Of a stretch of DNA of 64,000 nt, positions 37,019-45,934 are shown one piece after another. The stretch is taken from NCBI GenBank assembly GCA_963663215.1, contig OY760140.1, positions 1,364,001-1,428,000 on the forward strand, read 5' to 3'. The position numbers were made by a program, and so were the translations under genes. Origin of the DNA: BJGV01 sp003230615. GTDB lineage: Bacteria; Pseudomonadota; Gammaproteobacteria; Burkholderiales; Nitrosomonadaceae. Position 1 is the stretch's first letter; every line of letters starts with the position of its first letter. The notes below the pieces were generated by a model. It did not search any database and was not told the DNA's origin. It worked only from the letters and a program-made list of their open reading frames with translations.

Positions 37019-38431
37019 ATGAAAATTCCAAAAAAGAAAAACTCATTAGCTACAAACCATAAAAGAACTTGGTCAGGGCGGTTTGAGGAACCAGTTTCTA
37101 CGCTGGTACAGCGTTATACTGCATCGGTAGGATTCGATCAGCGATTAGCAGATTTCGATATTCAGGGATCGTTTGCACACGCCCAGATGCTCTCTGCCTC
37201 GGGAATTATCAGTGCAAAAGACCTGGTCGCCATTGAGAAAGGATTACGTCAGATTCAAGATGAAATCCATAGTGGTACTTTTAATTGGCTGTTAGAACTA
37301 GAAGATGTGCATCTCAATATTGAGAAACGCCTAATCACACTGGTTGGCGATGCTGGCAAACGACTCCATACAGCGCGCTCACGCAACGATCAGATAGCAA
37401 CTGATGTGCGGCTTTATTTACGCGCCTCCATTGATGGCATAATCAACCTCATCAAAACTATGCAGCAGGCAATATTAGATCTTGCTGAGAAACATATAGA
37501 TACGGTGATGCCGGGCTTAACTCATTTGCAAATAGCTCAACCTGTTTCTTTCGGTCATCATCTCATGGCATATTTTGAGATGCTGAAGCGCGACACTAAC
37601 CGGTTGTCTGATTGTAGAAAACGTGTAAACGAACTTCCACTTGGCGCAGCGGCCTTAGCTGGAACCAGCTACCCTATCAACCGTAAGATGGTAGCGAAAA
37701 AATTAGGTTTTGAAGATATTTGTAAAAACTCGCTTGACGCAGTTTCCGACCGAGATTTCGCCATCGAGTTCTGCGCTTGCGCAGCAATAATCATGACGCA
37801 TTTGTCACGGTTATCTGAAGAATTAATTTTGTGGGTGAGCCCATTGTTTGGATTCATCAAACTAAACGACCGTTTCTGTACTGGCTCTTCTATTATGCCG
37901 CAAAAAAAGAACCCAGACGTACCTGAACTAGCGCGAGGCAAAACTGGGCGCGTCAATGGTCATCTTATTTCTTTGCTGACACTAATGAAAGCACAACCAC
38001 TTGCTTATAATAAAGACAACCAGGAGGACAAGGAGCCTCTGTTTGACACCGTAGATACACTCAGCGAAACACTACGTATTTACGCCGACATGCTTAATGG
38101 TATTCATGTTAACAAGGATACAATGCGTAATGCGGCAAAATGCGGCTACTCTACTGCAACCGATTTTGCGGACTATCTTACAAAAAAGGGACTACCATTT
38201 CGTGATGCACATGAAGCTGTAGCTCAAGCAGTACGGTCCGCAGAGAAGAAAGGCTGCGATTTGAGTGCGCTTACTCTGCATGAATTACGGAAGTTCTCTC
38301 GGTTGGTTGAAAAAGATATCTTCAAAGTGCTGACTCTGGATGGTTCAATAAAGAGCCGAGACCAAGCTGGTGGCACCGCCCCGTCACAGGTGCGTAAAGC
38401 AATCAAGTTGGCAAGAAAAGAGCTTTCCTGA
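37019..38431 (+). CDS. argH: argininosuccinate lyase
   Basis: 470 residues, slightly extended basic N-terminus (MKIPKKKNSLATNHKR) before the family start TWSGRFEEPVSTLVQRYTAS. The signature GSSIMPQKKNPDVPELARGK is complete and carries catalytic Ser and Lys. It splits argininosuccinate into arginine and fumarate, the last step of arginine synthesis. It is the usual divergent neighbour of algZ. Confidence 0.96.
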   Translation: MKIPKKKNSLATNHKRTWSGRFEEPVSTLVQRYTASVGFDQRLADFDIQGSFAHAQMLSASGIISAKDLVAIEKGLRQIQDEIHSGTFNWLLELEDVHLNIEKRLITLVGDAGKRLHTARSRNDQIATDVRLYLRASIDGIINLIKTMQQAILDLAEKHIDTVMPGLTHLQIAQPVSFGHHLMAYFEMLKRDTNRLSDCRKRVNELPLGAAALAGTSYPINRKMVAKKLGFEDICKNSLDAVSDRDFAIEFCACAAIIMTHLSRLSEELILWVSPLFGFIKLNDRFCTGSSIMPQKKNPDVPELARGKTGRVNGHLISLLTLMKAQPLAYNKDNQEDKEPLFDTVDTLSETLRIYADMLNGIHVNKDTMRNAAKCGYSTATDFADYLTKKGLPFRDAHEAVAQAVRSAEKKGCDLSALTLHELRKFSRLVEKDIFKVLTLDGSIKSRDQAGGTAPSQVRKAIKLARKELS

Positions 38432-38460
38432 AGTAGTGAAATTTGGTAAACCGCTAACAC

Positions 38461-39345
38461 ATGCCATCTTGGTCAGATATTGCTGTACAAATCTCAGCCT
38501 CCATCGACACCCCGTTTGTTGTGGAAAAGATCTCCTCCATCAGCGGGGGTTGTATTAACCAAACTTATTGCATTGAAGGCGGCAACCATCGCTTTTTCGT
38601 CAAACTAAATAATGTAACAAGCATGTCAATGTTTGAAGCGGAAGCAACAGGTTTACAAGAAATTAAAAATTCACACACCCTACGTGTTCCTACTCCAGTG
38701 TGCTGGGGAAGGAACGAAACTAATGCGTGGTTGGTGCTGGAATATCTTGATATAGAGAGCACTTCCAAGTGTGGAAGTACAGCCCTAGGAACAGGGCTTG
38801 CAGCAATGCATCGAATGTCCTTTGAAAAATTTGGTTGGATGCAGAACAACACTATCGGTTCTACGCCACAGATAAATGAGTTCTCTTTTGACTGGATACA
38901 ATTCTGGCGTAAGCACCGCCTTGGCTATCAACTGCAGCTTGCTCAAACCAACGGCTATACAAGAGAATTACAGAAACAAGGCGAGCATCTAATGGCGAAA
39001 CTAGATGCTTTCTTTCCGGGAACACCACCGATTGCATCGCTATTACATGGCGACTTGTGGAATGGGAATTACAGTTTTGATCCCATGGGACATCCTATAT
39101 TGTTTGATCCAGCAGTATATTATGGTGACCGCGAGACGGACCTTGCTATGACTGAACTTTTTGGTGGCTTTCCCAAAACCTTTTATGCGGCCTATAGGGA
39201 AGCTTATCCACTCGACTCCGGCTACAAAACTCGCAAGACACTCTACAATCTCTATCACATCCTGAATCACCTAAATCTGTTTGGGAGAAGCTATCTATAC
39301 CAGGCAGAACAAATGATAAGCAAACTACTTGCCGAAATTCACTAG
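38461..39345 (+). CDS. fructosamine/ketosamine-3-kinase family protein
   Basis: 294 residues. The family motifs are ISSISGGCINQTYCIEGGNH near the start, RFFVKLN (ATP-binding Lys), WLVLEYLDI, SLLHGDLWNGNYSFD (catalytic loop) and LFDPAVYYGDRETDLAMTEL (metal-binding). Members phosphorylate ketoamine-modified proteins so that glycation reverses. It starts 30 bases after argH and may share its transcript. Complete length. Confidence 0.9.
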   Translation: MPSWSDIAVQISASIDTPFVVEKISSISGGCINQTYCIEGGNHRFFVKLNNVTSMSMFEAEATGLQEIKNSHTLRVPTPVCWGRNETNAWLVLEYLDIESTSKCGSTALGTGLAAMHRMSFEKFGWMQNNTIGSTPQINEFSFDWIQFWRKHRLGYQLQLAQTNGYTRELQKQGEHLMAKLDAFFPGTPPIASLLHGDLWNGNYSFDPMGHPILFDPAVYYGDRETDLAMTELFGGFPKTFYAAYREAYPLDSGYKTRKTLYNLYHILNHLNLFGRSYLYQAEQMISKLLAEIH

Positions 39346-39463
39346 GCTAATTGTAATATGGATGCATCATCTTTATAACGTAGCAGTATTATTAACTCTG
39401 TTCTAGCAGTGGTCGATGCATGGACTGTTCTAGGGTATGTTGGCCCAAGAAGCATTGTCTAGT

Positions 39464-41644
39464 TTAAAACTCAAACGGATCTACATCAAGTACCCAACGT
39501 GTATTACGAATGGAAAGTTTGTCCAGCTTTGTGCGCCAAGAAGTGAGAAATTTATGTAGCTCCTTGCGCGAACTAGACTGTACTAATAAATGCGCCCGCT
39601 CCATTCCTTTGAGTCTCGCCATTTGCGCAGGAACTGGGTCGAACATTTCTACATTCCCTACCGGCCACGACATTGCTACGCTTGCAAGAAAATCCAATGC
39701 GGTCTCAAGCTTAGGTGCTTCTGCTCGCAACAAAGCCTGATAGGCAAACGGCGGGAAACTTGCTACTTTTCTTTCGGTCAATAGCGTTTGTGCAAGTGTT
39801 TCGTAATTGTGTCGTCGTAATGCATGATACAACGGATGACCAGGAAATTTAGTTTGGATCAATACCTCCCCTGTGATGTTGGCACGTCCAGCACGACCTG
39901 CGACTTGCATGAGTTGCGAAAAAAGGTACTCTGCTGCGCGAAAGTCAGTGCTATAAAGCGAAGCGTCAGAATTCAAAATACCCACAAGGCCTAAGTTAGG
40001 AAAGTTATGTCCTTTCGCAAGAATTTGTGTGCCAACCAAAATATCTACACGCTGTTCGTAAATATCTTCCAGTATTTTTTTCCATGCATCCTTGCGACGG
40101 GTACTGTCTCGATCTATTCGCAAAATTTTCGCATAAGGAAAACGTGCTACTAGTGCTGCTTCTACCCGCTGCGTACCATGACCGAAAGGTGCAATATCTT
40201 GGCTACCACACTTGGGGCAGACAGATGAAATACTTTCTTTATAACCACAGTAATGACAACGTAATTTTTTCTCTTGCAAATGTACTACAAGGCGGCTTGT
40301 ACAACGGGCACAGGTCGCAGTCCATGTACAAGATTTGCACATCAGTACTGGCGCAAAACCACGGCGATTGATGAAAATTAGGCTTTGCTTATTTAGTGCA
40401 AGATTTTTTTCCAGAGCTGCAATCAGCGGCTCAGATAAGCCCTCTCTAACTTTGACGGCTCGGGTATCAATGCAGCGCACGTTGGGAAGCACGGCTTTAT
40501 CAACGGCGCGAGATGATAAACGTAACATACGGTAACGGCGATTAATTGCGTTGTAATAGCTTTCCAACGATGGTGTAGCTGAACCAAGTATTATTGGAAT
40601 ATTTGTATATTTGGCACGAAAAATAGCAACGTCACGTGCCGAGTAGCACAATCCACTTTGCTGCTTGAACGAGTTATCCTGTTCCTCATCCACGATGATC
40701 AAACCAAGGTTTGGAATCGGTGTAAACACCGCAAGACGTGTACCCAATATTATTTGGGCTTTGCCCTGCAGAGCCTGTAGCCAGCCGTTTGCACGCTCAG
40801 ATGTATTAAGCCCGCTATGCAAGCTTATTATCGGCGTAGTTGGAAAACGGGTACGAAACACTGCCTCTAGTTGCGGCGTCAAACTAATTTCTGGTATCAA
40901 TACTAGTGTTTGTCGCCCTTTAAGCAACTGCAAAGCAACTAACCGCAAATATACTTCAGTTTTTCCGCTTCCAGTGATGCCATGCAACAGCCAAGTGTTA
41001 AATTGGTTGGCTTCAGCAACAATTTCATTTACGACACCCTCCTGCTCTGTTGTAAGAGCAAACTCTAAAGAGGTTTCAGAGGGAGAAGTGAATGTAGAGA
41101 ATACTTCTTCTACCCATCCCAACTTCACAAATTCCTTCAACACCTTTGGCGCACCCGGCGAAAGTTGTTTTATCTCTCTTACATTAGTAACCTCAGATTC
41201 TTTTAACAAGATCAAAAGACGATGCTTGAGAAAACTCCGGCCAGAAATGGATGCTGTATCCGCCACATGTCCTTTTTTTGTAATCCGAAATTGAGAAGCG
41301 ACCTGAGACTTTTGTACAAAAGGTTTAGTGCTGCGCAGCCTGGTGGGCAATCCATTCATCACTACTTCTCCAAGAGGATAATGGTAGTAATTACTGCAAA
41401 ACTTGAAAAGGTCTAACAACGCTTTAGGTAATGGAGGGACATCACTGAAAATACATATAGCGGATTTAAGCTTGCCTTCAGAAACACGGGAGCTAGAAGT
41501 CACCTCAACAATCACTCCGATTACTAATTTCTTCCCAAATGGAACTTGTACGCGGGCACCAATATGTTGCTTCGTTACACCCGGTGCAATATAGTCAAAC
41601 AAGATATCTAAAGGAACGTCAAGAGCAACCCGAATGATGGACAT
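39464..41644 (-). CDS. priA: primosomal replication restart helicase PriA
   Basis: 726 residues. The N-terminal fork-binding domain starts IIRVALDVPLDILFDYIAPG. Helicase motifs: Walker A LLHGITGSGKTEVYLRL, DEEQ box IIVDEEQDNSFKQQ and SATPSLESY. A zinc region carries the paired cysteines CKSC, CARC, CHYC and CPKC (about residues 440-490). PriA reloads the replisome at stalled forks. The long intact frame is a useful contrast to the broken genes nearby. Confidence 0.96.
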   Translation of the reverse strand: MSIIRVALDVPLDILFDYIAPGVTKQHIGARVQVPFGKKLVIGVIVEVTSSSRVSEGKLKSAICIFSDVPPLPKALLDLFKFCSNYYHYPLGEVVMNGLPTRLRSTKPFVQKSQVASQFRITKKGHVADTASISGRSFLKHRLLILLKESEVTNVREIKQLSPGAPKVLKEFVKLGWVEEVFSTFTSPSETSLEFALTTEQEGVVNEIVAEANQFNTWLLHGITGSGKTEVYLRLVALQLLKGRQTLVLIPEISLTPQLEAVFRTRFPTTPIISLHSGLNTSERANGWLQALQGKAQIILGTRLAVFTPIPNLGLIIVDEEQDNSFKQQSGLCYSARDVAIFRAKYTNIPIILGSATPSLESYYNAINRRYRMLRLSSRAVDKAVLPNVRCIDTRAVKVREGLSEPLIAALEKNLALNKQSLIFINRRGFAPVLMCKSCTWTATCARCTSRLVVHLQEKKLRCHYCGYKESISSVCPKCGSQDIAPFGHGTQRVEAALVARFPYAKILRIDRDSTRRKDAWKKILEDIYEQRVDILVGTQILAKGHNFPNLGLVGILNSDASLYSTDFRAAEYLFSQLMQVAGRAGRANITGEVLIQTKFPGHPLYHALRRHNYETLAQTLLTERKVASFPPFAYQALLRAEAPKLETALDFLASVAMSWPVGNVEMFDPVPAQMARLKGMERAHLLVQSSSRKELHKFLTSWRTKLDKLSIRNTRWVLDVDPFEF

Positions 41645-42131
41645 GTTAAAAGATTTTGATAAAACAAATTTATATGGATGAGTTTAAGCGAATTATCCAT
41701 GAAAATCTGAAATTAATTTATCTTTGCTAAAAGAAAAAACAATTTTATTCAAAATAATAATCAATACGTATCAAAGCCGGACAAAACGCTACGTGATTCG
41801 GAAAGTGTTAGCATTGGTTTAAATTCTTTTTTTGTAATTCAAATGTTCGCGATACGCCCCAATTTAACTTACTACTATTTTGTTTACTAAACCATGGAAT
41901 GAGATAATCAAATTTATCAATTTTATTATCCCTTTAACACACTTTTACAGAGCCTAGTTTCTTCGCGATTTTCCAACAAATTGCTTGACTTGAGGCACTT
42001 TTGTCAGCTAACCTGAGCAAGTTGATAGTCGACGAGAAGAGTTGATGCGCAAGATCAACAAGAGCTATTTATCGGCGCTAAGGTGTTAAGTAAGTCGTTA
42101 TACAAATTTAATGGGATAGGAGGGAGTAAAA
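41645..42131. promoter_or_regulatory. long leader region upstream of amoC
   Basis: 487 bases without a gene, very AT-rich in the first 300. Visible elements are a TTGACT-containing tract at about 41983, a perfect hairpin GTTGAT-N7-ATCAAC at 42041-42059 and a strong ribosome site GGAGGGA just before the amoC ATG. I cannot assign a sigma factor by eye; singleton amoC genes in Nitrosomonas are linked to an extracytoplasmic stress sigma factor. Confidence 0.45.
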
Positions 42132-42941
42132 ATGGCAACAACATATCAAACGCCTGGGACGGCAGCTACAACGTCGGGTTCCTGGGACAAGTCAGTGTGG
42201 TATGACACAAAGTATTATTGGGTTGGCTTGCTTTCCATGCTATCGGTGGCGATATTCTGGATTTGGTTCCAGCGCACCTATGCTTACTCACACGGAATGG
42301 ACTCGATGGAACCAGAATTTGAAAGAGTCTGGATGGGTCTGTGGCGGGTACACATGGTGGTATGGCCGACATTTGCATTGGTTACCTGGGGTTGGCTCTG
42401 GAAGACACGGGATACCAAGGAACAACTGGATAACCTGGATCCGAAACTGGAAGTCAAACGTTATTTCTACTGGATGATGTGGTTGGGTGTTTATCTCTTT
42501 GGAGTTTACTGGGGTGGTAGCTTCTTCACCGAACAAGATGCCTCCTGGCACCAAGTGATCATACGCGATACTAGTTTTACTCCTAGTCATGTCGTCGTAT
42601 TCTACGGTTCTTTCCCGATGTACATCTGCTGTGGGGTAGCTAGTTATATCTATGCTATAACCCGTTTGCCGCAGTACAGCAGGGGCACATCGTTTCCTTT
42701 GGTTTTCGCGATTGCCGGGCCGCTGATGATCCTGCCAAACGTTGGTCTTAACGAATGGGGTCATGCCTTCTGGTTCATGGAAGAACTCTTCAGTGCACCG
42801 CTACATTGGGGCTTCGTGATTCTGGGTTGGTCTGGACTGTTTGCTGGCGGAGTTGCAGCGCAGATTATCACGCGCTACTCCAACCTGACAGATGTGATCT
42901 GGAACAACCAAAGCAAGGTCATTCTAAACAATCGGCTCTAA
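42132..42941 (+). CDS. amoC: ammonia monooxygenase subunit C, orphan copy
   Basis: 269 residues, full AmoC length. The membrane protein carries HGMDSMEPEFERVWMGLWRV, GVYWGGSFFTEQDASWHQVI, FTPSHVVVFYGSFPMYICCG and LNEWGHAFWFMEELFSAPLH. The Asp-x3-His and following His (EQDASWHQ then PSH) are the copper ligands known from PmoC. AmoC is part of the complex that oxidises ammonia to hydroxylamine. No amoA or amoB follows; the next gene is convergent panC, so this is a singleton copy like amoC3 of N. europaea, linked there to recovery from starvation and stress. The N-terminus (ATTYQTPGTAATTSGSWDKS) is divergent from operon copies as far as I recall. Confidence 0.95.
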   Translation: MATTYQTPGTAATTSGSWDKSVWYDTKYYWVGLLSMLSVAIFWIWFQRTYAYSHGMDSMEPEFERVWMGLWRVHMVVWPTFALVTWGWLWKTRDTKEQLDNLDPKLEVKRYFYWMMWLGVYLFGVYWGGSFFTEQDASWHQVIIRDTSFTPSHVVVFYGSFPMYICCGVASYIYAITRLPQYSRGTSFPLVFAIAGPLMILPNVGLNEWGHAFWFMEELFSAPLHWGFVILGWSGLFAGGVAAQIITRYSNLTDVIWNNQSKVILNNRL

Positions 42942-42947
42942 TCTTAA

Positions 42948-43018
42948 ACTGTTCCCCTGCCCCCCTGCTCTCTAGTTATTCAGTGAGCAGGGTTAGGTGA
43001 ACCAGTAGGGGGAGCAGT
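42948..43018 (+). terminator. nested stem-loop after amoC
   Basis: Two nested arms: outer ACTGTTCCCCT against AGGGGGAGCAGT (G-U pair and one bulge) and inner CCCTGCTC against GAGCAGGG. The structure begins seven bases after the amoC stop codon. No T-run follows, so it may act in mRNA 3'-end protection as well as termination. Confidence 0.55.
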
Positions 43019-43059
43019 TGTAATATCCGCCGAGAGTTACTATATAAGTATGAAATGCT

Positions 43060-43090
43060 GCTCTTCCATCACGTTACGTGATGGAAGAGC
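43060..43090. terminator. perfect 14-bp hairpin between amoC and panC
   Basis: Arms GCTCTTCCATCACG and CGTGATGGAAGAGC around a three-base loop TTA, perfectly paired. It lies between convergent amoC and panC and could stop transcription from both sides. Neither flank has a strong T-run. Confidence 0.6.
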
Positions 43091-43138
43091 GTTATGCTTA
43101 ATGAACAACGATGGAAATATCTAACAATTGTTTTAGAT

Positions 43139-43975
43139 TCAGATGGACATCTCTAAGTTGTCTATTAACCGGGTCGTACCAAGCCGTGCTGCTCCAAGCA
43201 CTATCAAGTTCCGGTCATTCGCTTGAACAGGAACTAGCGTATCACGTTGTCGAAAATCAACGTAATCAACTATCCAACCATGGTTAACGAGAGTTTCTCT
43301 TGCATTTTCCTGCAACTCCTGGAAATTTCTATCACCAATCTCCACTTTCTGTTTTATTTTTAATAAAACTCGGTATAAATGTGCAGCTTCAACACGCTCT
43401 ACATCACTCAGATAACGATTACGGGAACTCAACGCTAGTCCGTCAGATGCACGCACAGTTTCGCCCACATCAATTTCTATTGATAAATTTAACTGCCGCA
43501 CCATTTCGCGCATGATATACAGCTGCTGATAATCTTTTTTACCAAATATTGCTACTTGTGGATGCACAAGGTTAAAAAGCTTCAGGACTAGCGTTACTAC
43601 ACCGCTAAAATAACCAGGGCGAAACTTGCCCTCTAGTGTGTTTGCTACTGGTAGGGGCTCTAGCAAAAATTCCTGTCGTACCGGATAAATACTTTTTTCA
43701 TCAGGCACGAATAGTACATCAACACCATAGTTCTCCAATAATTTGCAATCGTCCGCCAGAGTGCGCGGATATTGATCAAATTCTTCGGTCTGCGCAAATT
43801 GCAAGCGATTCACAAAAATACTTGCCACTAAGCAACCTGCTTTCTGTTTTGCAATTCGTATCAGAGACAAATGGCCTTCATGCAAACTACCCATGGTTGG
43901 AACAAATACAACGTAAGGCTCGCACTTTAGCCGTGTACGCAAAGGTGAAATGTCAGTAATTATCTCCACGCTCAA
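43139..43975 (-). CDS. panC: pantothenate synthetase
   Basis: 278 residues. The ATP-binding HIGH-type region VFVPTMGSLHEGHLSLIRIA, the block IFGKKDYQQLYIMREMVRQL and SSRNRYLSDVERVEA are characteristic. It joins pantoate and beta-alanine using ATP, the last step of vitamin B5 synthesis. It follows panB with eight bases between them. Start chosen at the family-typical opening SVEIITDISPLRTRL. Confidence 0.95.
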   Translation of the reverse strand: MSVEIITDISPLRTRLKCEPYVVFVPTMGSLHEGHLSLIRIAKQKAGCLVASIFVNRLQFAQTEEFDQYPRTLADDCKLLENYGVDVLFVPDEKSIYPVRQEFLLEPLPVANTLEGKFRPGYFSGVVTLVLKLFNLVHPQVAIFGKKDYQQLYIMREMVRQLNLSIEIDVGETVRASDGLALSSRNRYLSDVERVEAAHLYRVLLKIKQKVEIGDRNFQELQENARETLVNHGWIVDYVDFRQRDTLVPVQANDRNLIVLGAARLGTTRLIDNLEMSI

Positions 43976-43983
43976 TTTATAAA

Positions 43984-44775
43984 CTAGAATCCATGCTCTA
44001 ACCCTGGAAATTTCCCAGATTTAACTTCTTTAACATAATTTTCTACCGCTTCACTGATACTATCAGCACTGACCATGAAGTTTTTTATGAATCTAGATTT
44101 CTTTCCCGAGTAGATCCCAAGCATGTCGTACAGTACCAACACCTGCGCAGAACAATTTCCACCCGCACCAATACCTATGGTGGGTATAACAAGTGTCTTA
44201 GTTATTTTCTTTGCAAGTGTAGAAGGAACAGCCTCCATCAACAACATGCCTGCTCCAGCCTCCTCCAATATAACCGCATCTTCCAGCAAACGCTTGGCTT
44301 GGGAGTGAGTCTTGCCCTGTACTTTATAACCACCCAACAGGTGAACTGATTGAGGCATTAAACCAATGTGGGCACATACCGGTATGCCACGCTGAGTTAG
44401 AAATCTAATTGTCTCAGTCATGATGTGACCACCTTCGATCTTCACCATATTTGCGCCCGCAGCCATAAGTTCAGCCGCATTTTCAAAAGTATTCTCTGGT
44501 GATATTTGAGATGTGCCAAAGGGCATATCAACCATGATAAACGCTTTACTCGATCCACGTGCCACACATCGCGTGTGATAAACCATGTCATCCAGTGTCA
44601 CAGGCAATGTGGTCTCCTCTCCTTGTAACACGTTACCAAGAGAATCGCCCACTAAAAGAACATCAACACCAGAGTTCTCTAGTAACAAAGCGAAACTTGC
44701 GTCATAGCATGTAAGTACGGATATTCTTTCTCCGTTATCGCGCATTCTCTGTAGGGTTCTTAGTGTGGTTCGCAT
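43984..44775 (-). CDS. panB: ketopantoate hydroxymethyltransferase
   Basis: 263 residues from the ATG at 44775 (RTTLRTLQRMRDNGERISVL), preferred over an ATG seven codons earlier inside the kinase gene. Motifs LTCYDASFALLLENSGVDVL LVGDSLGNVL (shown split), VKIEGG, AHIGLMPQSVHLLGGYKVQG and IPTIGIGAGGNCSAQVLVLYD(M) are conserved. It makes ketopantoate from ketoisovalerate with methylene-tetrahydrofolate. It is coupled to panC. Confidence 0.95.
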   Translation of the reverse strand: MRTTLRTLQRMRDNGERISVLTCYDASFALLLENSGVDVLLVGDSLGNVLQGEETTLPVTLDDMVYHTRCVARGSSKAFIMVDMPFGTSQISPENTFENAAELMAAGANMVKIEGGHIMTETIRFLTQRGIPVCAHIGLMPQSVHLLGGYKVQGKTHSQAKRLLEDAVILEEAGAGMLLMEAVPSTLAKKITKTLVIPTIGIGAGGNCSAQVLVLYDMLGIYSGKKSRFIKNFMVSADSISEAVENYVKEVKSGKFPGLEHGF

Positions 44776-44783
44776 GTTAAATC

Positions 44784-45425
44784 CTAACTTTCCCAATTAA
44801 AATATTCACGTGGACCGCTCATTTGTTCTACTCGTTGTAGTAATAAGTCAAAATCAGGTTGGTTATCAACAAAATTTAAATTCTCGCTGTTGACGATCAT
44901 AACCGGAGCGCCTTTATATTGATAAAAAAATCGTATGTAACTCTCAGACAATCGCGATAAGTATTCCCCAGAAATATTTTTCTCATAAAAGCTTCTGCGC
45001 TGCTTCACCCTGTCAATAAGAGTATTAAGTGGGGCTTGTAAGTAAATCACCAAGTCAGGAGGAGGAGCCTTAGGTTGCAGATGACAATAGATCCTCTGAT
45101 AAAGATCGTGCTCAGTATCACTTAACGTAAGCTTAGCAAACAACTGATCCTTCTCTAGCAAAAAGTCGCTCACGGTCACACGTTCAAACATATCCATTTG
45201 CGCTAAACTCTGCACCTGGTTATTACGCTGGAAAAGAAAAAACAATTGCGTTGGTAGAGCATAACGGGAAATGTCCCCATAAAACTTTTCAAGAAACGGG
45301 TTTTCATCTGGTGCTTCCAGCAGAAGCGAGCTATTTAGGTGATCAGCTATACGCCGTGCTAAGCTAGTCTTTCCTACCCCTATCGGACCTTCAACCACAA
45401 TGTAACGATATTTTTCTAGCTTCAC
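44784..45425 (-). CDS. deoxynucleoside kinase family protein
   Basis: 213 residues. P-loop YIVVEGPIGVGKTSLARRI, the ERVTVSDFLLEKDQLFAK block (DRY/ERS-type motif) and the lid RVKQRRSFYEKNIS are those of the deoxyadenosine/deoxyguanosine kinase family. It should phosphorylate purine deoxynucleosides for salvage. The gene starts where folK ends and overlaps the long form of panB, so it belongs to the pcnB-folK-dnk-panB-panC operon. Confidence 0.9.
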   Translation of the reverse strand: MKLEKYRYIVVEGPIGVGKTSLARRIADHLNSSLLLEAPDENPFLEKFYGDISRYALPTQLFFLFQRNNQVQSLAQMDMFERVTVSDFLLEKDQLFAKLTLSDTEHDLYQRIYCHLQPKAPPPDLVIYLQAPLNTLIDRVKQRRSFYEKNISGEYLSRLSESYIRFFYQYKGAPVMIVNSENLNFVDNQPDFDLLLQRVEQMSGPREYFNWES

Positions 45426-45916
45426 TAATTTTGCTCTCGTTCAAGCTGCTGTTCAGCACAGGCGGCAAGTAACTCGACAACAGTACCATGGCCAGGAATA
45501 TAGCAATCCTGTGCAATTTCCATAAGAGGCTCTAATACGAAAGCACGTTGATGCATGCGTGGATGCGGCAGAGTCAAGTTCTGCCCATTACATTTTAATT
45601 CATCATACATCAGCATATCTAGATCAAGTGTACGCGGATCATTGGGTAACCTTCGTACGCGCCCATGGCTTTGCTCGATTTTGAGCAAAGCTTTAAGTAA
45701 ATCGTGCGGGGATCGACTAGTTTCGATCTGTACCACGGCATTGATGAAATCAGGCTGATCGTATCTCCCAACTGGCGCACTTCGATAAAGCGAAGAACAA
45801 GCTAGTAAACGGCTTGCGGGGAGTCTTGCAAGTTCATCGAACGCTTTCCGTATTTGAAACACTGGATCTTCCAAATTACTACCTAACGCAATGAAAACTT
45901 GAGAAATAGGATTCAA
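45425..45916 (-). CDS. folK: HPPK, folate pathway pyrophosphokinase
   Basis: 163 residues. Conserved start VFIALGSNLEDPVFQIRKAF, catalytic blocks PDFINAVVQIETSRSPHDLL and RTLDLDMLMYDE, and the closing PHPRMHQRAFVLEPLMEIA. It transfers pyrophosphate from ATP to 6-hydroxymethyl-dihydropterin. It lies between pcnB and the nucleoside kinase, all on the minus strand. Coupling folK to panB makes sense because PanB needs a folate cofactor. Confidence 0.95.
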   Translation of the reverse strand: MNPISQVFIALGSNLEDPVFQIRKAFDELARLPASRLLACSSLYRSAPVGRYDQPDFINAVVQIETSRSPHDLLKALLKIEQSHGRVRRLPNDPRTLDLDMLMYDELKCNGQNLTLPHPRMHQRAFVLEPLMEIAQDCYIPGHGTVVELLAACAEQQLEREQN

Positions 45917-45934
45917 TTGGCGCCCAATATTTAA

